From an uncultured Gammaproteobacteria bacterium (lineage in GTDB: Bacteria > Pseudomonadota > Gammaproteobacteria > Arenicellales > JAANXG01): 33,645 nt of DNA. Shown here piece by piece: positions 17,469 to 26,053 of the stretch. The notes under the pieces are model-generated. The model ran no database searches, was not told the DNA's origin, and saw only the letters and a program-made list of their open reading frames with translations. Location of the stretch: contig CAMYJT010000004.1 in assembly GCA_947258785.1 (NCBI GenBank), positions 1-33,645 of the forward strand. The letters are read 5' to 3'. The first letter of the stretch is position 1. The number at the start of each line of letters is the position of its first letter. Both the position numbers and the translations under genes were made by a program.

Positions 17469-18146
17469 TTATCCTGAGTGGGCTGCGGATCTCGCCCTGC
17501 GCAGCCGTTGCGGTGTGCCCACGTCGAACCACGTGCCCACGTAGTGCTCGCCACTGACTTGATGCTGGTCCGCGGCGACCCGGAGAACAGGTGCCAGCGG
17601 AAACGCCCGTGGCCGCAGTCCGTCGAACAAGGTGCGCCGGTAGACCGCGATGCCGGCAAAGGTCAATGCCCGCCCCGGGCATTGCTGGTCCATGCTGAGC
17701 ACCTGTTCATGCCATAGACAGAAATCTCCCTCCCGGCGATGCGCCGGATTATCCACGAGCACCAAGTGGGCCAGTCGCGGGATGTCCGCGCGCACCCGAT
17801 CGAAGGGGTAGTCGGTCCAGATGTCGCTGTTTACAACCAGAAAGGGGTCGCTTTCCAACAGCGACAAGGCATTGACAATGCCGCCCCCGGTGTCGAGTAC
17901 GCCACTCGATTCGTCCGCATATTTTATGTGCACCCCGAGCCGTTCACCGCCACCGAGGTGGTTCATGATCCGGTCGCCCAAGTGGGCATGGTTGATGACA
18001 ATGTTGGTCAGCCCGGCCGTGGCAAGAGCCCGGATCCGGTGTTCGATCAACGGCATCCCGTTTATCTCGATCAGAGGCTTGGGAACGGTATCGGTCAAGG
18101 GCCGCAGGCGCTCCCCGCGGCCGGCGGCGAGAATGAACACGTCCAT
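17469..18146 (-). CDS. murU: N-acetylmuramate-1-phosphate uridylyltransferase MurU
   Basis: A 225-residue nucleotidyltransferase. ATG 18146, 2 bp after the amgK stop, gives the family start MDVFILAAGRGERLRPLTD; the longer open frame reaching 18347 would overlap amgK and is rejected. The GxGxRLxPLT-type nucleotide loop, VPKPLIEINGMPLIEH and VVNSDIWTDYPF are visible. MurU makes UDP-MurNAc from MurNAc-1-phosphate in the fosfomycin-bypassing recycling route known from Pseudomonas putida, where AmgK supplies its substrate. Pairing with amgK here supports that role over other sugar-nucleotide substrates. Confidence 0.92.
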   Translation of the reverse strand: MDVFILAAGRGERLRPLTDTVPKPLIEINGMPLIEHRIRALATAGLTNIVINHAHLGDRIMNHLGGGERLGVHIKYADESSGVLDTGGGIVNALSLLESDPFLVVNSDIWTDYPFDRVRADIPRLAHLVLVDNPAHRREGDFCLWHEQVLSMDQQCPGRALTFAGIAVYRRTLFDGLRPRAFPLAPVLRVAADQHQVSGEHYVGTWFDVGTPQRLRRARSAAHSG

Positions 18147-18148
18147 GG

Positions 18149-19198
18149 TTAGAGTCCGGGTGGCGGGAAGCGCTCCAGCAACCGCCGTAATGGATGCAGG
18201 TCCTGGTAACGACCGCAGGTCTCGACAAGGTAGTGGTGGACCTGGGGCAGGTCCTGGAGATAGTTTACCTTGCCGTCCCGATGATACAGGCGGGCGAAGA
18301 TGCCGAGCACCTTCAAGTGCCGCTGCACCCCCATGCGATCGAACCACTCCTGAAACCGGGCTTCGTCAACGTCGATCGGTAAACCGGATTGCCGTGCGAG
18401 TTGGAAATATCCCATCGTCCACTCCTCGACTTGTTCCGGTGGCCAGGCGATGTAACAGTCCTTGAGTAACGAGACCAGATCGTAGGTTACCGGTCCGACC
18501 ACGGCGTCCTGGAAATCGAGCACACCCGGATTGTTGCTTGGGGTGACCATTAAATTACGAGAGTGGTAGTCGCGATGTACCCAGACCTGGGGTTGGGCGC
18601 GGGCGTGGCTGATCAGCGATGCGAAGGTACGGTCCAGGACTTCGTTCTGCCCGGGACTGAGGGTCTGTTGCAGATGGCGGGCCAGGTACCAGTCGCGGAA
18701 CAGTTCCATTTCCTGGTGCAGCAGGCTGGCACTGTAAGCGGGAAAGCCGTGCGGATCGGTGTGCGTGCCGACCTGCAGCACCAGCAACGCGCCCAGGGCA
18801 TCGCCGTACAAGCGATCCGCGGTTGCGGTGTTGAGGTGCTGCAGATAGGTGTCGCTGCCCAGGTCGCTGAGCAGCAGGAATCCGCGCCCGTGGTCCGCGT
18901 CGAGTATTTCCGGGACGTTGAGCCCGATGGCCAAAAACCGCCGTGCGGCGCGGACAAACGGCGCCAAGGTTTCGCGGCCGGGCGGGGCATCCATGACGAT
19001 GTATGACCGGTCCCCGCCCATGGCCCGAAAATAGCGGCGGAAACTGGCGTCCTCGGAGGCGGATTTCAGGTCGATGGGCCGTTGGTCCAGCAACTCCTCG
19101 ACCCATCGCTTGATTTCAGAGAATCGTCGGTCTGTCGGGTCCGGCGCTGGACCGCGTTGTATGTCCTCTGGCGGTCGAGCGTCATAACTGTTGTTCAT
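18149..19198 (-). CDS. amgK: anomeric MurNAc/GlcNAc kinase AmgK
   Basis: A 349-residue aminoglycoside-phosphotransferase-fold kinase. The catalytic loop is VWVHRDYHSRNLMV (H208-R-D210) and the metal site is GVLDFQD (227-231). It phosphorylates MurNAc (and GlcNAc) at C1, giving the substrate of MurU, whose gene begins 2 bp after its stop. Automated annotation often labels such proteins 'aminoglycoside phosphotransferase', but this neighbourhood argues for cell-wall recycling rather than drug resistance. It diverges from lptD across about 190 bp, the same arrangement seen in pseudomonads. Confidence 0.93.
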   Translation of the reverse strand: MNNSYDARPPEDIQRGPAPDPTDRRFSEIKRWVEELLDQRPIDLKSASEDASFRRYFRAMGGDRSYIVMDAPPGRETLAPFVRAARRFLAIGLNVPEILDADHGRGFLLLSDLGSDTYLQHLNTATADRLYGDALGALLVLQVGTHTDPHGFPAYSASLLHQEMELFRDWYLARHLQQTLSPGQNEVLDRTFASLISHARAQPQVWVHRDYHSRNLMVTPSNNPGVLDFQDAVVGPVTYDLVSLLKDCYIAWPPEQVEEWTMGYFQLARQSGLPIDVDEARFQEWFDRMGVQRHLKVLGIFARLYHRDGKVNYLQDLPQVHHYLVETCGRYQDLHPLRRLLERFPPPGL

Positions 19199-19273
19199 CG
19201 TGCAGCATTTCTCGATGGCTCGCAGTTCAGTTTAACTTCCAGGTCCCGTGGTGAAATATCCCGGCGACACCCC

Positions 19274-19279
19274 TATAAT
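19274..19279 (+). promoter_or_regulatory. possible -10 box for lptD-surA
   Basis: TATAAT matches the sigma-70 -10 consensus perfectly, but the hexamer 17 bp upstream is a poor -35 match. A 6-bp stem GGCCAG/CTGGCC (19283-19305) lies just downstream, where it would be at the start of the leader. The leader to ATG 19388 would be about 100 nt. Confidence 0.35.
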
Positions 19280-19387
19280 CGTGGCCAGAGCAACAAGCGC
19301 TGGCCCGCAGGGCGCAAAAACGGACGTAGATGTTAAATACTCTCGTTTCCCAATTCGTTGAATACAAATACTAAGGTCCTTGATTCT

Positions 19388-21640
19388 ATGCGATTTTGCT
19401 GCCCAGTGAATAAGACCCACTCCATGTTTCCGAGCAGATCCATCACCGGCGGAATGGTCGTGTTGGGCGTGTCATTGGCCGTGGTGAGTGCCCCGGCCGC
19501 CGCTGCCAATGAATTTTGCCCGCCCGACCAGATCACCGTCCCGAAGGCCGGGCCTAAGCCCGAGAAACCGGGCGATCCCATACCGGTCGAGCTCGAGGGC
19601 GACGAAGTCGAGTCGGTCAAAGAGGACACGGTCACCATGCGCGGGAACGCCTCGCTGAAGCGCGGCAGGCAGGCGATGACCGGAGACGAAATTACCTACT
19701 ACCGCCAAACCGACGAGGTAGAGGGTAAAGGGAACGTCGTCCTGTACAGTGCCAACGGCGACCGGCTGGAAACTTCGTATTTGCGATTTCAGGTAGAGAC
19801 CTTCATTGGCGAGACCGAGGCGGTCGAGTACCGGCTCGCAAAACGCGATCGTGTTGCCGAGGACCCAGAACAGGTTTACGTCAACGCCCGGGGCACCGCT
19901 GAGAAGTTATTCCTGGAAGGCCACGAATTCCTCCGTATGGAGAACATGCGCTATACCACCTGCGTGGAGGGGCAGGATGACGTGTATCTGACCGCTCGCG
20001 AGATGACCTTGGATCAGGCCACCGGGCAGGGGGTCGGCAAGAACGTCACGGTGCGGTTCAAAGACGTGCCGATCTTCTATTTCCCGCAGGTCAGTTTTCC
20101 CATCGACGACAGGCGCAAGTCGGGGTTTCTGTTTCCCCGTTTCGGTTCTCAGGAGGGGTCCGGTTTTGTCCTGGAGACCCCGTATTACTGGAACATCGCG
20201 GACAATTACGACGCAACGATATATCCGCGCTTTTACGCCAGCCGTGGTGTCAAGTTGGGCACGGAGTTCCGGTATTTGACGGAAAACGCGTGGGGGTTTG
20301 TCTACGGCGAATACATGCCCTCAGACGACGAGTTCGAAGACGGCGGCGACCGCGGCGCTTTCACCTATCGTCACGATCACGAACTCTCGCGCCGCTGGGA
20401 TGCGAACGTGAACCTGGAGTGGGTGTCAGACGACAGCTATTTTGACGATTTCAGCAATGACATCCAGGTGTCCAGCGCCATCTATCTGCCGCAGGTTGCG
20501 GAGTTGAACTACACCGGCGACTACTGGGATTTCGAGGCCGTGGCGTTTGCGTATCAAACGGTGGACGATACGATCCCCGATTTCGCCGAGCCCTATGATC
20601 GGCTGCCGAGTTTCCGCGTCTACAGCAAGCTGCCGCGCGGGCCTTTCGGCTTGCGTTACGGCGTCGAGTCCGAACTAGTCAATTTTGACCACGATCGGTT
20701 GGTCAACGGCTGGCGTTGGGATATCACCCCGGAAATCAGACTGCCGCTGGAGGAGGTCTGGGGTTTTGTAACACCTGAACTCGAGATCCGGCACACCAGC
20801 TACAGCCTGGACGACGCGCCGGAGGGCCAGGAGAGCAGCCCGTCGCGGACAGTGCCCATCTTCAGCGTCGATTCGGGTATTTACTTCGAGCGCGAGACGT
20901 CGTGGCGCGGCGGTCCGTTTCTACAGACCCTCGAGCCCCGTTTGTTCTACGTTTACGTCCCAAAAGAAAATCAGGACGACCTGCCGGTGTTCGATACGGG
21001 ATTTGTCAATCTGAACAACTTTGGGAACATCTTCAGCAAAAATCGATTCTTTGGCCGTGACCGCGTGGGGGACACCAGCCAGGTCACCCTGGCCCTGACC
21101 AGCCGGTACATCGATTTGGACAGTGGCCGCGAATGGATCCGGGGCAGCATCGGCCAGGTTTATTTCTTTGAGGACCGGGAGGTGAATCTTTCGCCCGGCC
21201 AGGTGTTTACAGACGACACGTCCGACTTTCTCGCCGAGGTTGTGGCAGAATTCACAGAACGCTGGAGCACCTACGGGTACCTGCAGTACGATGACGACGG
21301 GAGCGAAGTGCGCGAAGCTAAACTTGATCTGCGTTACCGGGCGGCGCCGCGTAAGTACTTGGAAGCAGGGTATCGCTTTTCCCGTGATCTGCTCGAGCAG
21401 GTTTCCCTGCAGGCGGAGTGGCCGTTGGGTTCACCACGGTGGCATGTTTCGTTGGAAGAGCATTATTCAGTGCGTGATGACGAGAACTTGGAAACCAGGA
21501 TTGGGCTCGAGTATGATGCCTGTTGCTGGAAAGTGCGCAGCTTCTTCCAGAGACGGAAAGACATTACCAGCGAGTTCCGTAATGCATTTATCCTCGAACT
21601 CGAGCTGACCGGACTGGCGCGCATACGGTCTGGGCTGTGA
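19388..21640 (+). CDS. lptD: LPS-assembly protein LptD
   Basis: A 750-residue outer-membrane protein from ATG 19388, with AAGG eleven bases upstream; a TTG at 19358 would add ten residues and ATG 19424 would remove twelve. The signal peptide ends near APAAAA|NEFC. An OstA/LptA-like periplasmic domain (about residues 60-190) precedes the 26-strand barrel. Cysteines match the disulfide pattern of LptD: one just after the signal peptide (NEFC), one in MRYTTCVEGQDD, and the adjacent pair in YDACCWKVRSF near the C-terminus. With LptE it inserts LPS into the outer leaflet. surA follows 70 bp later. Confidence 0.96.
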   Translation: MRFCCPVNKTHSMFPSRSITGGMVVLGVSLAVVSAPAAAANEFCPPDQITVPKAGPKPEKPGDPIPVELEGDEVESVKEDTVTMRGNASLKRGRQAMTGDEITYYRQTDEVEGKGNVVLYSANGDRLETSYLRFQVETFIGETEAVEYRLAKRDRVAEDPEQVYVNARGTAEKLFLEGHEFLRMENMRYTTCVEGQDDVYLTAREMTLDQATGQGVGKNVTVRFKDVPIFYFPQVSFPIDDRRKSGFLFPRFGSQEGSGFVLETPYYWNIADNYDATIYPRFYASRGVKLGTEFRYLTENAWGFVYGEYMPSDDEFEDGGDRGAFTYRHDHELSRRWDANVNLEWVSDDSYFDDFSNDIQVSSAIYLPQVAELNYTGDYWDFEAVAFAYQTVDDTIPDFAEPYDRLPSFRVYSKLPRGPFGLRYGVESELVNFDHDRLVNGWRWDITPEIRLPLEEVWGFVTPELEIRHTSYSLDDAPEGQESSPSRTVPIFSVDSGIYFERETSWRGGPFLQTLEPRLFYVYVPKENQDDLPVFDTGFVNLNNFGNIFSKNRFFGRDRVGDTSQVTLALTSRYIDLDSGREWIRGSIGQVYFFEDREVNLSPGQVFTDDTSDFLAEVVAEFTERWSTYGYLQYDDDGSEVREAKLDLRYRAAPRKYLEAGYRFSRDLLEQVSLQAEWPLGSPRWHVSLEEHYSVRDDENLETRIGLEYDACCWKVRSFFQRRKDITSEFRNAFILELELTGLARIRSGL

Positions 21641-21671
21641 CGGTAGCCATTGCCATCGAGTTATCAGCCGG

Positions 21672-21689
21672 GGCCCACGCGAGTGGGCC
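21672..21689 (+). terminator. hairpin between lptD and surA
   Basis: A perfect 7-bp stem, GGCCCAC-GCGA-GTGGGCC, with a four-base loop is followed by TTTCGT. The short T-run suggests partial termination or attenuation, which would lower surA expression relative to lptD. The surA start is only 22 bp downstream, so read-through is likely. Confidence 0.5.
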
Positions 21690-21710
21690 TTTCGTATTTA
21701 GAGGCGGAGT

Positions 21711-23015
21711 ATGTCAGGTATGTTAAACGCGCGTGTTTGCGCGATGCTTGGGTTGTGTTGCTTGCTCTGGGCGTCCATGTTGGATGCCGCTGCGAACCCG
21801 ATCGACCGCATCGTTGCCGTGGTCAACGACGACGTTATCACAGAGTCGGAATTTCACATTCAACTCCGCCGGGTCAGACAGGAATTGCGTACCCGGCAGG
21901 GTAATGAACCGCCGCGCGAGGCCTTGTACCGGCAGGTTCTCGAGCGCATGGTTACCGAGAAAATTCAACTGCAAATCGCCCGGCGGCTTGGTGTCAAGGT
22001 GCCGGAGACCGCTGTCGATGCGGCTCTGCAGGATCTGGCCAGAAAGAACAATCTCAAGCTGCCCGAATTGCGCAAGGTGCTGGCGCGTGACGGTGTGTCC
22101 TTGGCGGCATTCAAAGAAGACGTCAAGACCCAGTTGATCATTCGTCGACTGGTGGAACGTGAGGTATTCAGCCGGGTTGCGGTGAGTGACGAGGAGGTTG
22201 CAAATTTTTTAGCTGGTCAGCAGGGCCGGACGGCCAGCGGCAGGGAGTACAATGTCTCGCACATTCTCATCCGGATACCCGAGTCCGCCGGTGCCGAGGC
22301 CGTCAATCAGGCGCAGGCCAAGGCCAAGCAGGCACTGGAGAGTATTCGCGATGGCTTGGACTTCGAACAGGCGGCGATCAGTTTTTCGGAGGGCCAGGAT
22401 GCCCTCGAGGGCGGCAAACTCGGTTGGCGCAAACCTGGCCAGTTGCCGACCTTGTTTGTAGAGGCCGTGCGAGGACTCGAGGCCGGTGAGGTCAGCGAAA
22501 TACTGCAGAGCGCCAACGGTTTCCACATTATTAAACTCAATGAGACACGTGGCGGTGGCAAAGCGGTCGTGGCCCAGACTCTGGCGCGGCACATCTTGAT
22601 CAAAACGGACGAATTTCTCTCGGCGGCGGAGGCCACGATGCGCCTGAATCGCCTCCGGGAGCGTATACTGAACGGTGAGAATTTTGCGGAGTTGGCCCGC
22701 GTACACTCCGAGGACCCGTTGTCGAGTATCGATGGAGGAGATCTTGGCTGGCTCAGTCCGGGGGAGACGGTCCCCAACTTCGAGGCAGCCATGCGCGGAC
22801 TGGAAATCGGCGAAATCAGTCAGCCGTTTCGGACAAGCTTCGGTATCCATGTTGTACAGGTGTTGGATCGTCGTGAGCAGGAATTGGGCGAGGAGTTGGA
22901 CCGCAACAATGCCCTGGTGCAAATCCGGGCGCGAAAGTCAGACGAGAATTACGAGCGGTGGCTGCGTCAACTTCGCGACGAATCTTTCGTCGACTACCGA
23001 GTCGAAAATCTGTAA
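21711..23015 (+). CDS. surA: periplasmic chaperone / peptidyl-prolyl isomerase SurA
   Basis: A 434-residue SurA. A signal peptide (about residues 1-27, ending DAAAN) precedes the N-terminal chaperone domain starting IDRIVAVVNDDVITESEF. Two parvulin domains follow, each with the typical VSHILIRIP or ARHILIKTD strand and the GG(K/D)LGW motif (GGKLGWRKPGQLP and GGDLGWLSPGETVP). A C-terminal helix completes the chaperone core. SurA escorts outer-membrane barrels, LptD being its best-known client. ATG 21711 has GAGG six bases upstream; ATG 21720 is also possible. pdxA/rsmA, often next in this cluster, are absent: a strong hairpin follows. Confidence 0.96.
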   Translation: MSGMLNARVCAMLGLCCLLWASMLDAAANPIDRIVAVVNDDVITESEFHIQLRRVRQELRTRQGNEPPREALYRQVLERMVTEKIQLQIARRLGVKVPETAVDAALQDLARKNNLKLPELRKVLARDGVSLAAFKEDVKTQLIIRRLVEREVFSRVAVSDEEVANFLAGQQGRTASGREYNVSHILIRIPESAGAEAVNQAQAKAKQALESIRDGLDFEQAAISFSEGQDALEGGKLGWRKPGQLPTLFVEAVRGLEAGEVSEILQSANGFHIIKLNETRGGGKAVVAQTLARHILIKTDEFLSAAEATMRLNRLRERILNGENFAELARVHSEDPLSSIDGGDLGWLSPGETVPNFEAAMRGLEIGEISQPFRTSFGIHVVQVLDRREQELGEELDRNNALVQIRARKSDENYERWLRQLRDESFVDYRVENL

Positions 23016-23047
23016 AACCGGACCAGGATAACCGGCAGATTTGTAAA

Positions 23048-23086
23048 GAAAGGGGGACGGAGCAACGCGCTCCGCTCCCCCCTTTC
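23048..23086. terminator. bidirectional intrinsic terminator after surA / amtB
   Basis: A long GC-rich inverted repeat (GAAAGGGGGACGGAGC, then loop AACGC, then GCTCCG-CTCCCCCCTTTC) with flanking A and T runs on both sides. It is 30 bp after the surA stop and 90 bp after the amtB stop on the other strand, so it can serve both convergent units. Confidence 0.85.
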
Positions 23087-23175
23087 ATATCATGCGCCTT
23101 TCCAGGCGCGCATCGCGGAAACCGTTCCGATAAATCTTAGAGGCCTTGACTATTCGGCCGGTTTGGGTTCCCGGC

Positions 23176-24489
23176 CTACCAGTTGTAACCCCGCTCGTCG
23201 TGGAGAACGATGTCCAGTCCTTCGGTTTCCTGGTCTGGGGTTACCCGAAGTCCGATCAGTGCATCGATGATCTTTAACAGAATCAGCGTCAGGATGACGT
23301 CGTAGACAATGGTCGCGATCACACCTGCGAATTGCTTGACGACCTGCGCGCCGATGCTGACTCCTTCCGCCAGTCCACTGCCACCCAGGGCGGCATCGAC
23401 AAACACACCCGTCAATATTGCACCGATGATCCCGCCGATGGCGTGAACGCCGAACACGTCCAGGGAATCGTCGTAACCGAGCACGCGTTTCAACTTGACC
23501 GACGCGAGGTAACATCCCAACCCCGCTAAGATGCCGATAATCAGTGCGCCCATGGGGCCGACGAACCCGGAGGCCGGTGTAATGGCCACCAGACCACCTA
23601 CGGCGCCCGAAGCGATGCCCAATGCGCTGGGCTTGCCGTGTCGCACCCATTCCAGGAACATCCACATCAGCGCTGCACCGGCGGTGGCGATCTGCGTAAC
23701 AACCATGGCCATTCCAGCGGTTCCGTCGGCTGCCAGTTCGCTTCCGGCGTTGAATCCAAACCAGCCAACCCACAGCATTGCCGCGCCGACCAGCGTCAAC
23801 ACCAGGCTGTGCGGCGGCATCGCGGTTTGCGGATAACCTCTTCGTTTACCCAGCACGATTGCCGCGACCAGCCCGGCTATGCCGGCGTTGATGTGAACGA
23901 CTGTGCCGCCGGCAAAATCCAGCACACCAAGTTCACCGAGCCAGCCGCCTCCCCACACCCAGTGGGCGACCGGCGCGTAGACAACCGTGAGCCACATCCC
24001 CATGAACAGCAACATGGCCGAGAATTTCATACGCTCGGCGAAGGCTCCAACCATCAGCGCCGGCGTTATGATGGCGAAGGTCATTTGAAAGATCGCAAAT
24101 ACCGATTCCGGGATGGATCCGCTCAGCGTGTCCACGTTGACTCCGTTCATGAACAGCTTGCCGAAACCGCCGATCCACTTCTGCATGCTCCCGCCGTCGT
24201 CGAAGGCAAGGCTGTAGCCGTACAAGGCCCACAATACGGTCATCAGGCAGGTGATCGCGAAACACTGCATCATCACCGACAAAGCGTTCTTACTTCTCAC
24301 CATGCCTGCGTAAAATAACGACAATCCGGGGATTGTCATGAACAGTACCAACGCCGTAGCGGTCAACATCCAGGCGGTGTCGCCCGAATCCAGCGCCGGT
24401 GTTTCCTGGGCCAGCGCAATGCTCGGGCCCCACACCATGAGTCCGGCGGCGATTCCGCGCCAGATATTCAGCTTACTCAGTTTCATCAT
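23176..24489 (-). CDS. amtB: ammonium transporter AmtB
   Basis: A 437-residue Amt-family channel. A cleavable signal (about residues 1-27, ending ALAQ) precedes eleven predicted membrane helices. Conserved pieces are WMLTATALVLFMTIPGLSLFYAGMVR (residues about 40-65), the pore histidines in TVVHINAG and VFGVHAIGG, and MWVGWFGFNAGS. It conducts ammonium under nitrogen limitation and is plugged by unmodified GlnK, encoded 26 bp upstream. ATG 24489 and 24486 are both possible. It is the last gene of torF-glnK-amtB. Confidence 0.96.
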   Translation of the reverse strand: MMKLSKLNIWRGIAAGLMVWGPSIALAQETPALDSGDTAWMLTATALVLFMTIPGLSLFYAGMVRSKNALSVMMQCFAITCLMTVLWALYGYSLAFDDGGSMQKWIGGFGKLFMNGVNVDTLSGSIPESVFAIFQMTFAIITPALMVGAFAERMKFSAMLLFMGMWLTVVYAPVAHWVWGGGWLGELGVLDFAGGTVVHINAGIAGLVAAIVLGKRRGYPQTAMPPHSLVLTLVGAAMLWVGWFGFNAGSELAADGTAGMAMVVTQIATAGAALMWMFLEWVRHGKPSALGIASGAVGGLVAITPASGFVGPMGALIIGILAGLGCYLASVKLKRVLGYDDSLDVFGVHAIGGIIGAILTGVFVDAALGGSGLAEGVSIGAQVVKQFAGVIATIVYDVILTLILLKIIDALIGLRVTPDQETEGLDIVLHDERGYNW

Positions 24490-24515
24490 TCTGTCTCTCG
24501 TTTAGGGTCCAACGA

Positions 24516-25536
<1,021 letters not shown>

Positions 25537-25585
25537 AGGTTTGGCTCCATTAGTTGACACAATAATTGCTCGTTGCCTCCGCGAT

Positions 25586-25603
25586 AAGCAGAAAGCGTGC
25601 CAA
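25586..25603 (-). promoter_or_regulatory. sigma-54 promoter of torF-glnK-amtB
   Basis: The minus strand reads TTGGCACGCTTTCTGCTT. Against the sigma-54 consensus TGGCACG-N4-TTGC it has one mismatch (CTGC), and the GG and GC doublets are exactly 12 bp apart. The predicted start, near 25577, leaves a leader of about 41 nt before the ATG at 25536. An NtrC-type site lies about 120 bp upstream of that start. Confidence 0.85.
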
Positions 25604-25666
25604 CTCTGTTTCAGCCCCAGGAAACAGTGATCTAATGACCAGGAGCCGGCCGGCCGCGGTGACCAA

Positions 25667-25705
25667 TGCACCGGTGTGGCGTGGCAGGCGCACCGGCTTG
25701 GTGCG
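25667..25705. promoter_or_regulatory. NtrC-type enhancer sites
   Basis: CGCACC-GGCTT-GGTGCG (25689-25705) is a perfect inverted repeat matching the NtrC core GCACC-N5-GGTGC. A second, weaker site, TGCACC-GGTGT-GGCGTG (25667-25683), is centred 22 bp closer to the promoter. The centres fall about 95-120 bp upstream of the predicted sigma-54 start, the usual enhancer distance. The same DNA overlaps the upstream region of the divergent ubiK promoter. Confidence 0.75.
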
Positions 25706-25722
25706 TGACCGGCCGGCCGTCG

Positions 25723-25751
25723 TTGGTCGCGGTCAGCCGCTTTGCTAGAAT
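25723..25751 (+). promoter_or_regulatory. promoter of ubiK-comM, probably leaderless
   Basis: TTGGTC (25723-25728) and TAGAAT (25746-25751) are spaced 17 bp. Only six bases separate the -10 box from the GTG start at 25758, so transcription would begin at or next to the start codon. No ribosome-binding motif is visible upstream. Confidence 0.5.
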
Positions 25752-25757
25752 GACCGG

Positions 25758-26015
25758 GTGACCAGGCCCCGTGAGATCTTCGAACAACTCGCCGACGCGG
25801 TCGCCGGTGTTTTGCCCGGCGATCCCGCAAGCGATCTCCGCAAGAACGTGCAGGCAAACCTGAGGAGTGCGTGCGAGCGGCTGAATTTGGTCACCCGCGA
25901 GGAGCTCGATGTGCAGGCCGCGGTGCTCGAACGCACGCGCGAGAAAGTGGCGCGGTTGGAAGCCCAGGTTGCGGCGCTCGAGGCGAAATTGATTAAACCA
26001 CCGGGCTCCGAGTAG
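25758..26015 (+). CDS. ubiK: ubiquinone biosynthesis accessory factor UbiK (YqiC/BMFP family)
   Basis: An 85-residue protein with the BMFP layout. An N-terminal amphipathic helix (REIFEQLADAVAGVLPG) is followed by DLRKNVQANLRSACERLNLVTREELDVQAAVLERTREKV, split by a short turn, and a C-terminal trimerising coiled coil ending EAKLI. UbiK supports aerobic ubiquinone synthesis as part of the Ubi metabolon with UbiJ; earlier work described membrane-fusogenic activity. The start is GTG 25758 (no good ATG in frame). It is followed 38 bp later by comM, a pairing seen in other gammaproteobacteria. Confidence 0.88.
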   Translation: MTRPREIFEQLADAVAGVLPGDPASDLRKNVQANLRSACERLNLVTREELDVQAAVLERTREKVARLEAQVAALEAKLIKPPGSE

Positions 26016-26053
26016 ATCAGGATGTAAACGGCAGTTACCAAGGAGGGTTCAGC

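Noticed and set aside
18149..19198. Aminoglycoside resistance phosphotransferase
   Set aside because: The fold is shared, but the 2-bp link to murU and the lptD neighbourhood fit AmgK.
19225..19260. Sigma-E-type promoter for lptD (AACTT followed by TGAAA)
   Set aside because: The -35 region matches GGAACTT at only five of seven positions and the spacing is short; too weak to list.
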